The notes: generated by a model from the sequence alone, not told the origin. A DNA stretch of 5,745 bases from Hydrogenothermaceae bacterium (GCA_015490675.1 WFXI01000199.1:1-5745); one strand, 5' to 3'; shown: positions 1 through 4,470, counted from the first letter of the stretch. Made by a program: numbers and translations.

Positions 1-24
1 ATGAATACAAACATACTTGTACAT
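1..24 (-). CDS. Zinc-ribbon protein, 5' fragment (duplicate of 5618-5595)
   Basis: The ATG at 24-22 and the first eight codons of the 68-aa zinc-ribbon gene are present here because of the terminal redundancy. The full copy is at 5618-5412. This is not a broken gene; the reading frame simply runs off the left end of the window. Confidence 0.9.
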
Positions 25-151
25 AGCTAAACCCTCACAAAAGGTATTAGTTTCAAAGTAAAACGAAGAGCAACAGCAGAAATAACAACACTAAAAGCTT
101 GGTCTATTTTTAATGCAACTATTAAATACCCGGCTAAATCTGTAAAGTTAA
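1..151. repeat. Terminal direct repeat, copy 1 (circle junction)
   Basis: Bases 1-151 are identical to 5595-5745, the last 151 bases of the window. The repeat cuts through two genes: it contains the first eight codons of the zinc-ribbon gene and the 3' part of the pVI-like gene, and both read continuously through the junction. The simplest explanation is a circular 5594-bp replicative form or episome linearised with an overlap. Tandem prophage copies would look the same. Confidence 0.95.
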
Positions 152-377
152 AAACTGTTTGAGAAAGCAAAGAAGATGTATCAAGATTTGAAGAGATAAT
201 AGAATAAACCTCACTTGTAATATCCCAAATCAAATTATAAATAACAATTGGCAATACTGTAATAAATAAAGTAGTAAGAATAATCTTAGTAGCTAAAAAA
301 TGTGAAGCTCCAAAACTAAACAACTTACCAAATACAGCACCAAGCCAAGAAGCTAAAGCACTTATTATAGCCCCCAT
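27..377 (-). CDS. Minor virion protein, pVI-like (DUF2523 type)
   Basis: A 116-aa hydrophobic protein close in length to Ff pVI (112 aa) and in the same place, after the adsorption gene and ahead of the assembly ATPase. Hydrophobic segments lie at about residues 3-25, 31-51 and 78-114. The C-terminal segment carries the pattern K-I-D-Q-A-F-S followed by A-L-R-F and I-P-F, which resembles DUF2523 inovirus proteins. In Ff, pVI sits with pIII at the virion end released last and helps entry and release; a matching role is inferred here. The ATG at 377 follows the upstream stop by one base, with an AAGGGG ribosome site just upstream. The stop is TAG. The gene ends two bases before the zinc-ribbon start, so the two are probably translated together. 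Confidence 0.82.
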   Translation of the reverse strand: MGAIISALASWLGAVFGKLFSFGASHFLATKIILTTLFITVLPIVIYNLIWDITSEVYSIISSNLDTSSLLSQTVFNFTDLAGYLIVALKIDQAFSVVISAVALRFTLKLIPFVRV

Positions 378-378
378 A

Positions 379-1677
379 TCAATCCCCTTTAAAAACTATC
401 CAAATAGCAAACAAATGAGCAAAAGCTAATATAAAAGAACCAAGCACATTAAAAACAGAATTAAATTGACAAAAGTTTATTACCCCACCACCAGAAGAGG
501 AAAAAAGACTAAACGGCACATCAAAAGAACATACACCAGAACCGGTAATCTGTAATTGCTTCAGTATATTCAAAGCAGGTATAGAAGAAAAAGAAGAATT
601 AACTAAATCTGTTAAGCTCTTTCGCTCAGGTATATCAATACTTGTGTCTAATCTTGGAACATCAGGAAGCCCGGGAGAAGTAAAAGTACCGAAATCTATT
701 TGTTGAGTTTCCCCGGTAGTTTCATCTGTTATCGTTCCTGTTCCTTGTGTTTCGTCTGCTATAACTTCCCCATCTGTCAAATTCGTCAGCTCTCCAGTTT
801 CATAGTTATACTCATATTCTTTTCCATCTTCCCCGGTAAACCGGTAAACGTCCGGCGTAATTTGAGTAGCCGGAGAAGTAGAACCAGACGGAAAGCTAAC
901 AAAAAATTCCGGTTCTTCATTTTTACGTTTTCTTTCGTGTAATTTCCAGCCGGGATAAGGTAGCTCTATTTCATATTCGTAATCATCAATCGGCGGAGCT
1001 TCAACTCCGGGAAGCTCTGAAGTATCAACAGTAGAAGGTGAATTGTTCAATATATTCAAAATATCAACATAATTGGAAGGGTCATTTAAAACATCAGCAG
1101 GACTATTATACTCAGAAAGTTCAACAAAATCAGGACAAGGAGAGTTCTGAAGCAAAGATAAAAAAGCATCATCTATATATGTATTGAAATTAACCTGAGT
1201 AGTAGAAGAAGAATTAACAAGAAAATTAATTGTACCAGAACAAAACTTAGCACCAACTATACCCTGCTGAGCCTGAAAACCTAAACCAGAAAAACCAACA
1301 GCCACATAACTATTCTCAGTAGAAACAAGTGAATTACACGAAATAGAAAGAACACAGAAAGGATAATCAGAAGAAAAATTAGAAGAAGAGTTTAATTTAG
1401 CTTCAATATAATCATGTAAAAGCTCAGCAGATAAATAAAAAAAGCCTGTCCAAAAAGCAGTACGTACAGCAAACCTAAATAATCTACCTGACAAATCCCC
1501 GGAATTTATACGATTAAAAGACTGCTCAGCTAAAGCACCACTTACAAGCCCTACAGCTCTAAGAAATTCTTTTCTTTTAACAGCTTTTTGTAGCTCAACG
1601 TCCCAATCGACGGCATAAGAAGATGAAAAAAGAAGAAAAGCGAGAGCAAAAGCCCCCGCCAGTAAAGAAGAACGCAT
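379..1677 (-). CDS. pIII-like adsorption / minor coat protein
   Basis: A 432-aa protein built like an inovirus adhesion protein. Residues 1-22 form a signal peptide (basic R2, hydrophobic core, S-Y-A cleavage site). The N-terminal domain has four cysteines (108, 114, 146, 181). A long acidic, Thr/Gly/Pro-rich linker covers about 215-345. The C-terminal region has a Cys pair (383, 403), a Ser/Gly-rich stretch and a membrane anchor at about 408-429 followed by K-G-D. In this family the N-terminal domains bind pilus and envelope receptors and the C-terminal domain caps the virion; the role is inferred from architecture and position. A second hydrophobic stretch at about 66-88 is unusual. The start is supported by AGGAG six bases upstream, inside the end of the major coat gene. 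DNA for residues 222-326 is clearly more GC-rich than its surroundings. Confidence 0.85.
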   Translation of the reverse strand: MRSSLLAGAFALAFLLFSSSYAVDWDVELQKAVKRKEFLRAVGLVSGALAEQSFNRINSGDLSGRLFRFAVRTAFWTGFFYLSAELLHDYIEAKLNSSSNFSSDYPFCVLSISCNSLVSTENSYVAVGFSGLGFQAQQGIVGAKFCSGTINFLVNSSSTTQVNFNTYIDDAFLSLLQNSPCPDFVELSEYNSPADVLNDPSNYVDILNILNNSPSTVDTSELPGVEAPPIDDYEYEIELPYPGWKLHERKRKNEEPEFFVSFPSGSTSPATQITPDVYRFTGEDGKEYEYNYETGELTNLTDGEVIADETQGTGTITDETTGETQQIDFGTFTSPGLPDVPRLDTSIDIPERKSLTDLVNSSFSSIPALNILKQLQITGSGVCSFDVPFSLFSSSGGGVINFCQFNSVFNVLGSFILAFAHLFAIWIVFKGD

Positions 1678-1679
1678 TT

Positions 1680-1802
1680 TTAACTCCTGTTTACGAGCTT
1701 GATAGCCTTTCTTACAGCCACCATGCCCACCAAAGCACCAACTATAGTGACTGCAAGACCATAAACAGGAGTTAGGTCAACAGTAGCAGAGCTAAAATCC
1801 AT
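1680..1802 (-). CDS. Major coat protein, pVIII-like, 40 aa, no leader peptide
   Basis: This 40-aa reading frame begins M-D-F-S-S-A-T-V-D-L and ends R-K-A-I-K-L-V-N-R-S. It has the three-part plan of a mature inovirus major coat protein: short acidic N-terminus (D2, D9), one hydrophobic helix at about residues 13-30, and a basic C-terminus (R31, K32, K35, R39) that would face the packaged DNA. There is no signal peptide, as in phage Pf3, so it would insert as a 40-residue product. A near-perfect ribosome site (AAAGGGGGTGAT) ends four bases before the ATG, the strongest in the window, as expected for the most abundant virion protein. Its position directly ahead of the pIII-like gene matches Ff VIII-III order. 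The gap to that gene is two bases. It is too short for most gene callers. Confidence 0.9.
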   Translation of the reverse strand: MDFSSATVDLTPVYGLAVTIVGALVGMVAVRKAIKLVNRS

Positions 1803-1816
1803 GTCTATCACCCCCT

Positions 1817-2029
1817 TTAAAGAGTAGTTATTGCTTCCTTTTTCAGAAAATCTACAAGCTCGATGAAAGTAGAAAAACGATACAAATTGAAATCAATCTC
1901 ATTGAATTTATTTACATAGAAATACCCTAAATCTGTATATACACAGTAGATATAATCAGAGTTAGCAACATAAAAGCAATTACTGTTTATAAAATTCTCT
2001 GCAACTCTACGAGCTAATTTTAAATCCAT
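1817..2029 (-). CDS. Hypothetical 70-aa soluble protein of the virion operon
   Basis: I do not recognise a family. The product is 70 aa, rich in Phe, Tyr and Asn, with no signal peptide or membrane segment. It appears to start with a helix (residues 1-15), continue with Tyr-rich short segments at about 18-50 that could be beta strands, and end in a helix with K-K-E. It contains two cysteines (C18 and C29). The ATG is preceded by GGGGGG at a spacing of six bases, and its stop overlaps the start of the major-coat ribosome site, so it is almost certainly translated. It lies between the Cys-rich membrane protein and the major coat gene, where Ff has no gene. It could be an assembly helper, a regulator of coat synthesis, or an anti-host factor. 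Confidence 0.7.
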   Translation of the reverse strand: MDLKLARRVAENFINSNCFYVANSDYIYCVYTDLGYFYVNKFNEIDFNLYRFSTFIELVDFLKKEAITTL

Positions 2030-2041
2030 GATTTACCCCCC

Positions 2042-2263
2042 TTAAAGTAATGCTTTAAACAAAGCAAACATAAACAATGCACCGAACAAAATACCTGCCT
2101 CAGCTCCTAAAAAAGTTAAATCTGTTTTTGAGACAGGAACTGGAGAACCGTTTAACTTATAACCACAGTACAGCTTGCAATTCCCGTAATAAGTGTAATA
2201 ATTGCCATTCCAATCACAAAAGAATTTGTTCTTCTGTTCTATGTATTCGCAGTACCCCATCAT
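2042..2263 (-). CDS. Cys-rich small membrane protein, candidate minor coat (pIX position)
   Basis: A 73-aa protein with two parts. The N-terminal 40 residues are rich in Tyr and Asn and contain four cysteines (C5, C16, C29, C33), which could form two disulfides outside the cytoplasm. The C-terminal part has one hydrophobic helix at about 51-69 with an embedded E55 and a closing K70. There is no cleavable signal, so a topology with the N-terminus out and the C-terminus in is likely. Its place between the 44-aa peptide and the coat gene matches gene IX of Ff, though it is about twice as long and the Cys domain has no Ff counterpart. Tandem ATG codons lie at 2263 and 2260; the second is better spaced from the GGAG site. 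The first overlaps the preceding stop as TGATG, indicating translational coupling. Confidence 0.72.
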   Translation of the reverse strand: MMGYCEYIEQKNKFFCDWNGNYYTYYGNCKLYCGYKLNGSPVPVSKTDLTFLGAEAGILFGALFMFALFKALL

Positions 2264-2397
2264 CAGCTCCTTTGAATAAGAGCAATTGCAAGAAATACAG
2301 GAATGAGAAGAACAGAAACAAAAATGAAAAGAGAAGCAAAGAAATTAAACAGCTCAAATCCGGAAGCTTGAATTATCTCAACGTAAGGAACAGACAT
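2263..2397 (-). CDS. Small membrane protein, pVII/pIX-like minor coat candidate, 44 aa
   Basis: This 44-aa frame starts M-S-V-P-Y-V-E-I-I-Q and ends A-L-I-Q-R-S. Residues 1-15 carry two acidic positions (E7, E15), and about 16-41 form one continuous hydrophobic helix with a basic end. This is the size and shape of Ff pVII (33 aa) and pIX (32 aa), which cap the first-emerging virion tip and contact the packaging signal. The gene directly follows the pV-like gene, as gene VII does in Ff. It starts one base after the pV-like stop, with GAGG six bases upstream of ATG, and its TGA overlaps the next ATG (TGATG). The tight fit in the operon is the main evidence that it is real. Confidence 0.75.
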   Translation of the reverse strand: MSVPYVEIIQASGFELFNFFASLFIFVSVLLIPVFLAIALIQRS

Positions 2398-2398
2398 T

Positions 2399-2641
2399 TT
2401 AGTCCTCTAAAGAACCAACTTTAACAGAAAGAGCATTTATCTGATAATCTCCGTAATTCACAAAAATACTTTTGATATCATCAACCTCAACACTCACAGA
2501 AGAACCTACCGGATAACCATTTTCTACAAATTCAGCTTTTACTTTAAAAACTTTCCCATCTTCAACAAAAGTTAAAAGCTCTTTTCCATCTTTCAGTTTG
2601 TTAGAACCACCATAGATAACTTTATCAAGTATTAAACGCAT
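2399..2641 (-). CDS. Single-stranded DNA-binding protein, pV-like
   Basis: An 80-aa, all-beta-looking acidic protein that resembles Ff gene V protein (87 aa) in length, gene order and residue pattern. The segment G-K-V-F-K-V-K-A to S-V-S-V-E-V lines up with the central strands of pV, and the ending Y-Q-I-N-A-L-S-V-K-V resembles the last strand of pV. This alignment was done by eye. pV-type OB-fold dimers coat the new viral single strand, stop its conversion to double strand, repress translation of gene II, and present the DNA to the membrane assembly site. It is the first gene after the main promoter. GGGGG lies about six bases upstream of ATG, and the following gene starts one base after its stop. 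Confidence 0.75.
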   Translation of the reverse strand: MRLILDKVIYGGSNKLKDGKELLTFVEDGKVFKVKAEFVENGYPVGSSVSVEVDDIKSIFVNYGDYQINALSVKVGSLED

Positions 2642-2675
2642 ACTAAAACCCCCAATTAATTAAATCTCTAATATT

Positions 2676-2704
2676 AATATAATTTTTTTATTTAACTTTG
2701 TCAA
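2676..2704 (-). promoter_or_regulatory. Main promoter of the virion operon
   Basis: On the minus strand there is a perfect -35 box TTGACA (2704-2699), a 17-base spacer, and a -10 box TATATT (2681-2676). Transcription would start near 2669, giving a leader of roughly 28 bases with GGGGG before the ATG of the ssDNA-binding gene. No other clear promoter is visible downstream, so this probably drives the whole structural series. The -35 box lies inside the 24-bp element shared with the rep promoter. Confidence 0.8.
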
Positions 2705-2720
2705 TACATTTGTAATGACA
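2697..2720. promoter_or_regulatory. Candidate operator, copy 1 (shared 24-bp element)
   Basis: These 24 bases match 4131-4154 in 19 positions, in the same orientation, with conserved blocks TTTGTC, ACATTT and TAATGA. Here the element covers the -35 box of the virion promoter and the sequence just upstream. The second copy covers the -10 and start region of the rep promoter. Promoter consensus therefore cannot explain the match, and a protein-binding site is the better reading. TGTCA (2699-2703) and TGACA (2716-2720) form an inverted pair at its edges. Confidence 0.6.
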
Positions 2721-2728
2721 TTTTACAA
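2710..2728. repeat. Palindrome at the start of the regulator gene
   Basis: TTGTAA (2710-2715), seven bases, then TTACAA (2723-2728): a perfect 6-bp inverted repeat of 19 bp total. It overlaps the shared 24-bp element and possible plus-strand promoter boxes (ATGACA at 2715-2720, TATTAA at 2737-2742, 16-base spacer). It is a candidate site for autoregulation by the adjacent ribbon-helix-helix protein. Confidence 0.45.
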
Positions 2729-2750
2729 GACAGAAATATTAAGAGTTTTT

Positions 2751-2930
2751 ATGTATATTAAAAGCATGAAAAATAAAAAAATTAGAAGAACAGAGAAAAT
2801 TGAAATAAGAATAAATGAGCTTGAAAGAGAACTTATAGAAAAATTATCTGAATACTATAAATTGAGTAAATCAGAAGTAATAAGATACCTGATAAGAAAA
2901 GAATACGATAAAATTAAGCAACTTTTATAA
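2751..2930 (+). CDS. Ribbon-helix-helix (Arc/MetJ/CopG-type) regulator, probable phage repressor
   Basis: The only plus-strand gene. The core reads as a ribbon-helix-helix fold: a strand with alternating residues (T-E-K-I-E-I-R-I-N), a first helix (E-L-E-R-E-L-I-E-K-L-S-E-Y-Y), a turn L-S-K-S, and a second helix (E-V-I-R-Y-L-I-R-K-E-Y). Such proteins bind DNA as dimers with the strand in the major groove. The gene diverges from the virion operon and shares its control region, the usual position of an inovirus repressor. The likely target is the 24-bp element at both promoters. The start is uncertain: ATG 2751 (59 aa) has a weak AAGAG at good spacing; ATG 2766 (54 aa) begins at the fold; ATG 2715 (71 aa) lies inside the control region and is unlikely. 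Its last 17 bases overlap the 3' end of rep tail to tail. Confidence 0.8.
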   Translation: MYIKSMKNKKIRRTEKIEIRINELERELIEKLSEYYKLSKSEVIRYLIRKEYDKIKQLL

Positions 2931-3177
2931 CTGCATTCTTTGAAGATACAGAGAAATCAAAACTTTTATCATTATCAAAATTTATAACATCTATATCTAT
3001 ATTATATTTATCTTTTAACTTTTTACGATAATAATAATAAGTAGATTTTTTATATTTTTCTTTTGCTTTCTCTATTCCAAACTCTTTTATAAATAGTAAA
3101 AAACTTAGTAAATTAACATCTTCAATCTTATTGTAAAGCTCATCAATTTCATATTTTCTCACTTTCTTAACCCCCAT
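2914..3177 (-). CDS. Possible internal product of rep, pX-like (87 aa)
   Basis: Codon 313 of rep is an in-frame ATG (3177-3175) preceded by TTTTTGGAGAAT, so GGAG sits three bases upstream. Translation from it would give the C-terminal 87 residues alone. In Ff, gene X is exactly this arrangement: an in-frame restart inside gene II giving a 111-aa C-terminal protein that limits replication and favours single strands. The spacing here is short for efficient initiation, and a chance match is possible. Confidence 0.35.
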   Translation of the reverse strand: MGVKKVRKYEIDELYNKIEDVNLLSFLLFIKEFGIEKAKEKYKKSTYYYYRKKLKDKYNIDIDVINFDNDKSFDFSVSSKNAVIKVA

Positions 3178-4113
3178 ATTCTCCAAAAAGTATTCAAAAT
3201 AAGCATATAAGTTTAATTTATCCAAATCTCCAAGAGTTAATATATTATCGTACTCAAGCTTTTTCCTTCTTATAGTCAATTCACATCTAAGCAAATTCTT
3301 TGAATATTCAACAAGAGAACTTAAAATTTTATTTAAAATAACTTCTTTGTCTGTTTCCGATACTAAAATTTCTTTTCCATTATAAATATGAAACCCTAAA
3401 CTTTTTAATATTTTATCTTCTGATATATCTTCTAATCTTTGCTTTAACTCTTTATAATCATGTTTTTTAAATTCTTCATGTTTGTTATAAAACTTTAAAG
3501 AGTACCAAGAACCGACAAACATTAAAGAACCTTCATAAAAGTGTACTTTCTTTCTTTTGTATCTTTGAACTTTCTTAAATATTGATTGTAAAACGCTTAT
3601 AACATCTTCATTAAATTTATAGTTATAAGATAAATCCAAACGATACAATTCAATTTTAGAAAACTCAGCATAGTTAAACTCAACATTAAAACGATTATAC
3701 AGCTCAGAAAGAAACATAAATAGATGATAGACACTATTTTCATAATTGTATAAGTTATGTCCGAATATCATTTTGTTTAAAGAAAACTCTATAAATACAC
3801 ACTTATTTAAACAATCAAGAAAAACATTTATATCTCTATTCCAAGAACCTAAATTATTAATCTTAAAGAAATCGAGAAAAGTTATATCTATACCTTTTTC
3901 ATAAAGCCTAACAATTAAATCACTATCCATATTATTTATATCTTTTACATCATCTATTGACAGCTCTATAATTTCTCCATTTAATAGCTTTTCCTTCAAC
4001 CCGCTAAGCCTAACATAAGCCTTTTTCATATCATCTAAATTCTGCTCCTTATACTTTTCTAATTCCTTGTAAAGCTTTTCATTGCTTATTTTTAGCCTTA
4101 TCGTATCTATCAC
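2914..4113 (-). CDS. Rolling-circle replication initiator, pII/CRI family
   Basis: A 399-aa protein resembling Ff gene II protein (410 aa), which nicks the viral strand at the origin and religates the displaced circle. Similarity recognised by eye runs along the whole length: the start M-I-D-T-I-R-L; residues 106-122 ending in G-H-N-L-Y (Ff pII has Q-G-H-N-V-F); 156-163 with L-Y-R-L-D-L-S (Ff: I-S-R-I-D-A-T-F); 208-213 F-Y-N-K-H-E (Ff: A-Y-L-K-H-V-E); 274-286 with L-L-R-C-E-L-T-I-R-R (Ff: L-V-R-F-E-A-R-I-M-T-R); and the ending V-I-K-V-A. Tyr209 is a candidate active-site residue. The start is GTG with AAGGGGTGA just upstream; the family motif M-I-D fixes it. The gene is Lys-rich and prefers ATA for Ile, unlike the pVI-like gene. 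It follows the noncoding origin region and has its own promoter. Confidence 0.88.
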   Translation of the reverse strand: MIDTIRLKISNEKLYKELEKYKEQNLDDMKKAYVRLSGLKEKLLNGEIIELSIDDVKDINNMDSDLIVRLYEKGIDITFLDFFKINNLGSWNRDINVFLDCLNKCVFIEFSLNKMIFGHNLYNYENSVYHLFMFLSELYNRFNVEFNYAEFSKIELYRLDLSYNYKFNEDVISVLQSIFKKVQRYKRKKVHFYEGSLMFVGSWYSLKFYNKHEEFKKHDYKELKQRLEDISEDKILKSLGFHIYNGKEILVSETDKEVILNKILSSLVEYSKNLLRCELTIRRKKLEYDNILTLGDLDKLNLYAYFEYFLENMGVKKVRKYEIDELYNKIEDVNLLSFLLFIKEFGIEKAKEKYKKSTYYYYRKKLKDKYNIDIDVINFDNDKSFDFSVSSKNAVIKVA

Positions 4114-4130
4114 AGCTCACCCCTTTTATT

Positions 4131-4154
4131 TTTGTCCTGACATTTATAATGATA
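4131..4154. promoter_or_regulatory. Candidate operator, copy 2 (shared 24-bp element at rep)
   Basis: Same-orientation match (19 of 24) to 2697-2720. It covers the -10 box and likely transcription start of rep, where a bound protein would block transcription. It also contains the short palindrome TGTC-CT-GACA (4133-4142). Repression of both rep and the virion operon by one protein would fit a lysogenic or low-copy state. Confidence 0.6.
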
Positions 4155-4177
4155 AAACAAAAAAACAAAAATTCCAA
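4149..4177 (-). promoter_or_regulatory. rep promoter
   Basis: On the minus strand, TTGGAA (4177-4172) and TATCAT (4154-4149) are separated by 17 bases. These match 4 of 6 and 5 of 6 consensus positions. The spacer is T-rich. Transcription would start near 4142, about 30 bases before the GTG start of rep. Confidence 0.6.
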
Positions 4178-4185
4178 TATTTAGA

Positions 4186-4215
4186 CTTTCCGCCAGTGCT
4201 ACATACGGCGGAAAG
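4186..4215. repeat. 9-bp hairpin in the origin region
   Basis: CTTTCCGCC (4186-4194) and GGCGGAAAG (4207-4215) are perfect inverted copies around a 12-base loop. There is no T-run on either side, so it is not an obvious terminator. Its place between the GC-rich hairpins and the rep promoter suits a part of a replication origin, for example a complementary-strand start or initiator-binding hairpin; this is inference. Confidence 0.7.
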
Positions 4216-4223
4216 GAAAAATA

Positions 4224-4267
4224 GGTTCGGGACAAAGTCCCTCACCCGCCCCGGCAAAGCCGGGAGC
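4224..4267. other. GC-rich twin-hairpin block, candidate replication origin core
   Basis: Two adjacent hairpins each close on the loop AAA (TTT on the viral strand): GGGAC-AAA-GTCCC (4229-4241), with outer GGT/ACC pairing at 4224-4226 and 4244-4246, and CCCGGC-AAA-GCCGGG (4250-4264), extended by GC/GC with one bulged A. The 44-base block is 31/44 G+C, far above the rest of the genome. Hairpin clusters in the noncoding region of a rolling-circle phage usually form the viral or complementary strand origin. The nick site itself is not identifiable here. Confidence 0.5.
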
Positions 4268-4272
4268 TTGTC

Positions 4273-4303
4273 TATATTCGCTCGCATATATATATTTGCT
4301 CGC
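4273..4303. repeat. Pair of 13-nt direct repeats (iteron-like)
   Basis: TATATTCGCTCGC (4273-4285) and TATATTTGCTCGC (4291-4303) differ at one position and are 18 bases apart, separated by alternating AT. Ff pII binds short direct repeats next to its nick site, so these are candidate initiator-binding sites. Two copies in AT-rich DNA is modest evidence. Confidence 0.45.
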
Positions 4304-4370
4304 TCTTTTTCGTAAACAATGAAGAAAAGAAAAAGAACCGACCGTTTACCCTTTTAGTGCATTCTTTTTT

Positions 4371-4385
4371 AAAAGCCTTCGGCTT
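4371..4385 (-). terminator. Short terminator-like hairpin after zot
   Basis: On the minus strand AAGCC-GAA-GGCTT (4385-4373) is followed by TT and then an A-run. It lies about 85 bases past the zot stop, where the structural transcript should end. The stem is only 5 bp and the T-tract is short, so termination may be weak. It could instead be part of the packaging or origin structure. Confidence 0.35.
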
Positions 4386-4386
4386 A

Positions 4387-4460
4387 AACTGTAAATTTTT
4401 GTTTTAAAGAATAGTACAAAGCTCACCCAAACGCACGAAAGAAAACAAAAATTTACAGTT
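4387..4460. repeat. 19-bp inverted repeat with 36-nt loop, candidate packaging signal
   Basis: Bases 4387-4405 and 4442-4460 are perfect reverse complements (19 of 19), with a loop of 36 bases. The element starts ten bases after the zot stop and would fold as one long hairpin on the single-stranded genome. The Ff packaging signal is also a long hairpin just downstream of the last morphogenesis gene and before the origin. It is AT-rich with no T-tract directly after the stem, so termination is a less likely sole role. Confidence 0.6.
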
Positions 4461-4470
4461 ATCTATAAAT

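Larger units (their letters stand above)
4114..4470. other. Noncoding region between zot and rep (origin and packaging region)
   Basis: This is the only stretch over 300 bases without a convincing gene. It holds the rep promoter and operator, three hairpins, direct repeats, a short terminator-like hairpin and a long inverted repeat. GTAAAC (4312-4317) and GTTTAC (4344-4349) form a further loose inverted pair. Open frames crossing it on either strand span the hairpins, lack ribosome sites and are not credible. In Ff phages the matching interval carries packaging signal, minus origin and plus origin in that order after the last gene. Confidence 0.75.

Noticed and set aside
700..942. Plus-strand 80-aa frame.
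   Set aside because: Antisense to the linker of the pIII-like gene, with no family resemblance and no start signal.
2077..2424. Plus-strand 115-aa frame.
   Set aside because: Antisense to three tightly packed virion-operon genes; Asn/Lys/Ser-rich shadow of Phe/Leu codons, with no start signal.
2715..2750. Longer 71-aa form of the regulator starting at ATG 2715.
   Set aside because: That ATG lies within the shared operator and likely promoter boxes, lacks a ribosome site, and adds residues before the fold begins.
4131..4154. A dif-like XerCD attachment site, suggested by the TTTATAATGATA sequence.
   Set aside because: No two-arm 28-bp dif arrangement could be recognised; the match to the virion promoter region is a better explanation.
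4143..4289. Minus-strand frame of about 48 codons beginning at an ATG near 4289.
   Set aside because: No ribosome site (upstream is alternating AT) and it spans all the GC-rich hairpins; composition reflects the structures, not coding.
4082..4315. Plus-strand 77-aa frame across the noncoding region.
   Set aside because: It runs antisense over the rep start, the rep promoter and three hairpins, and has no ribosome site.
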